From: an uncultured Acidobacteriota bacterium | GTDB taxonomy: Bacteria; Acidobacteriota; Blastocatellia; RBC074 | Assembly (NCBI GenBank): GCA_937967285.1 | Contig: CALBSU010000341.1 | Span: forward strand, 1 to 6,092 | Length of the DNA: 6,092 bases | Reading direction: 5' to 3' | Shown: piece after piece, positions 1-6,092 of the stretch | How positions within the stretch are numbered: the first letter of the stretch is position 1 | How the letters are laid out: every line of letters begins with the position of its first letter | Notes under the pieces: generated by a model | Databases searched by the model: none | What the model saw: only the letters and a program-made list of their open reading frames with translations | What the model was told of the DNA's origin: nothing | Made by a program: the position numbers and the translations under genes

Positions 1-45
1 CATTCTTCCTTCGGCAACCTGCCTTTCTTTCTGTCATTGATGGAT

Positions 46-49
46 GGAG
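46..49 (+). promoter_or_regulatory. Ribosome binding site deciding the lolD start
   Basis: GGAG lies six bases upstream of the ATG at 56. The alternative in-frame ATG at 44 has only pyrimidine-rich sequence before it (bases 21-35) and no purine-rich Shine-Dalgarno. This favours initiation at 56 over 44, although the four extra codons would do no harm to the protein. Confidence 0.5.
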
Positions 50-55
50 ACGCCG

Positions 56-739
<684 letters not shown>

Positions 740-826
740 GTTTTCGAACGGAATCGATGGGGGTCCCGTCCGTCAGCTCACAGCAATAACAGCGATCCGT
801 ATCGCGATAACTGAAATTTGGTCCGG

Positions 827-3211
<2,385 letters not shown>

Positions 3212-3248
3212 TCCTCCCGACCACAAAAATCAGGCTCAACAACACCCG

Positions 3249-3313
3249 GTTCAACCTTCCTCCCGGACGCCGAAAGACCGGAAACGCGCGGAAGGTTGAA
3301 CTTTATCTTTGTT
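3249..3313 (+). terminator. Probable intrinsic terminator of clpC
   Basis: GTTCAACCTTCC (3249-3260) and GGAAGGTTGAAC (3290-3301) form a perfect 12-bp inverted repeat, followed at once by TTTATCTTTGTT (nine T of twelve). It starts 37 bases after the clpC stop, which fits transcription termination. The 29-base loop is long for a standard terminator, but it can fold further through CCGG at 3263-3266 pairing with CCGG at 3278-3281. The T-rich tail lies on the plus-strand side only, so a bidirectional terminator is unlikely. Confidence 0.65.
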
Positions 3314-3326
3314 AATGATGTTTGAG

Positions 3327-3353
3327 GCTCCGTCCGGGATGGAAAGACGGAGC
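3327..3353. repeat. Inverted repeat, 8-bp hairpin
   Basis: GCTCCGTC (3327-3334) and GACGGAGC (3346-3353) are perfect complements around an 11-base loop. No T-tract follows on either strand, so it does not look like a terminator. It may be a processing or stability element just beyond the clpC terminator, or part of an unrecognised small RNA. Confidence 0.4.
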
Positions 3354-3406
3354 GACGGAACGCGATAAACCGTTATCAGGCAGCAAGATAGATCTAACCT
3401 GACGCT

Positions 3407-3443
3407 TTCCGGTCCGGAACTTGCGAATCCCCTTCGAAGTTCC
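3407..3443. repeat. Overlapping palindrome and bulged hairpin upstream of the bamA promoter
   Basis: Two competing structures share bases 3416-3419. The first is the palindrome TTCCGGTCCGGAA (3407-3419, arms of six around one base). The second is a hairpin in which GGAACTT (3416-3422) pairs with AAGTTCC (3437-3443) and CGAA (3424-3427) with TTCG (3433-3436). That gives eleven pairs with one bulged G (3423) and a TCCCC loop. The hairpin ends 13 bases before the TTGACT of the promoter region. It could be a regulator binding site in DNA or a weak terminator in RNA; no poly-T follows. Confidence 0.45.
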
Positions 3444-3456
3444 TTCAGTCTCTGGA

Positions 3457-3507
<51 letters not shown>

Positions 3508-3572
3508 TCACTGCAATCTTGGCAATGTAGATCGTTCAGAAGGCAGTCGTCTTCGGCCGCTCTGGTCGAGAC

Positions 3573-3612
3573 AGTCGAGCCCTGCGGGGATTATGCGCGC
3601 AGGGCCGCGACT
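3573..3612 (+). promoter_or_regulatory. Hairpin in the bamA mRNA leader
   Basis: GCCCTGCG (3579-3586) pairs perfectly with CGCAGGGC (3598-3605) around an 11-base loop. After a small internal loop (A3578 against C3606-G3607) the stem continues with AGTCG (3573-3577) against CGACT (3608-3612), giving 13 pairs in all. It ends 28 bases before the ribosome binding site, so it leaves that site free in this fold. It may stabilise the mRNA or act in control; it matches no riboswitch I know. Confidence 0.45.
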
Positions 3613-3640
3613 AACTTCGACGATCAGACAAAGTACAGCA

Positions 3641-3644
3641 GGAG
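3641..3644 (+). promoter_or_regulatory. Ribosome binding site of bamA
   Basis: GGAG (within AGGAGAGG) lies seven bases before the ATG at 3652. This is the clearest Shine-Dalgarno in the window and fixes the start of bamA together with the signal peptide that follows. Confidence 0.8.
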
Positions 3645-3651
3645 AGGCTTC

Positions 3652-6092
<2,441 letters not shown>

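Noticed and set aside
1..55. Tail of an upstream LolC/LolE permease gene
   Set aside because: All three plus frames were read up to their stops (40, 59 and 66). None resembles the usual permease C-terminus, so no gene is called.
792..805. GCGAT-N4-ATCGC inverted repeat just before clpC, considered as an operator
   Set aside because: Five-base arms are easily found by chance, and it matches neither the CtsR direct repeat nor the CIRCE element known upstream of clp and chaperone genes.
803..810. CGCGATAA shared by the clpC upstream region and 3361-3368, considered as a common regulatory site
   Set aside because: One shared 8-mer between spacers of 87 and 440 bases is roughly as expected by chance, and the flanks do not match.
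3315..3368. 17-codon frame beginning with ATGATG after the terminator
   Set aside because: It has no Shine-Dalgarno, its sequence is set by the 8-bp hairpin it spans, and short frames like this are expected by chance.
3416..3422. GGAACTT as the -35 of an envelope-stress (sigma-E type) promoter for bamA
   Set aside because: The heptamer matches the known sigma-E -35 exactly and bamA belongs to that regulon in E. coli, but no TCnnA-like -10 occurs at 15-19 bases. The bases are also explained by the hairpin arm.

Overview
This 6,092-base window is GC-rich and densely coding. It holds three plus-strand genes in a row: lolD (complete), a ClpC-type AAA+ unfoldase gene (complete), and bamA (5' part only, running off the right edge without a stop). 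LolD and BamA show that the organism has an outer membrane. A ClpC-family unfoldase in a diderm, this gene order and the style of the BamA barrel fit Acidobacteriota best, perhaps a Blastocatellia-like lineage. That assignment comes from remembered family features, not from a database search.

Layout. Bases 1-55 are non-coding or the unrecognisable end of an upstream gene, followed by a Shine-Dalgarno-like GGAG. lolD (56-739) encodes the ATPase of the lipoprotein release complex LolCDE. After an 87-base gap comes clpC (827-3211), with a double Clp N-domain and two intact AAA+ modules. The coiled-coil middle domain expected between the modules is replaced by a short Ser/Arg/Tyr/Gln-rich segment. 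A 440-base gene-free stretch (3212-3651) follows. It contains a 12-bp terminator-like hairpin, two further hairpins, a TATAAT promoter element set inside a perfect palindrome, and a leader with another strong hairpin. bamA (3652 to the edge) encodes a signal peptide, five POTRA domains and most of the beta-barrel. It includes the loop 6 IRGY motif and stops inside an enlarged loop 6 that carries the only two cysteines seen in the protein.

How the genes relate. LolD powers delivery of lipoproteins towards the outer membrane, including the lipoprotein partners of BamA in the family as known. BamA inserts outer-membrane beta-barrels. ClpC, with a ClpP partner not encoded here, is a cytosolic protein-quality-control unfoldase. 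Its place between two envelope-assembly genes suggests shared regulation or stress linkage, but the terminator-like hairpin and the separate promoter argue that bamA is transcribed independently of lolD-clpC.

I see no mobile element, CRISPR array, tRNA or rRNA. The features most worth a second look are the ClpC variant lacking a recognisable middle domain, the structured control region before bamA, and the cysteine-bearing loop 6 insertion.
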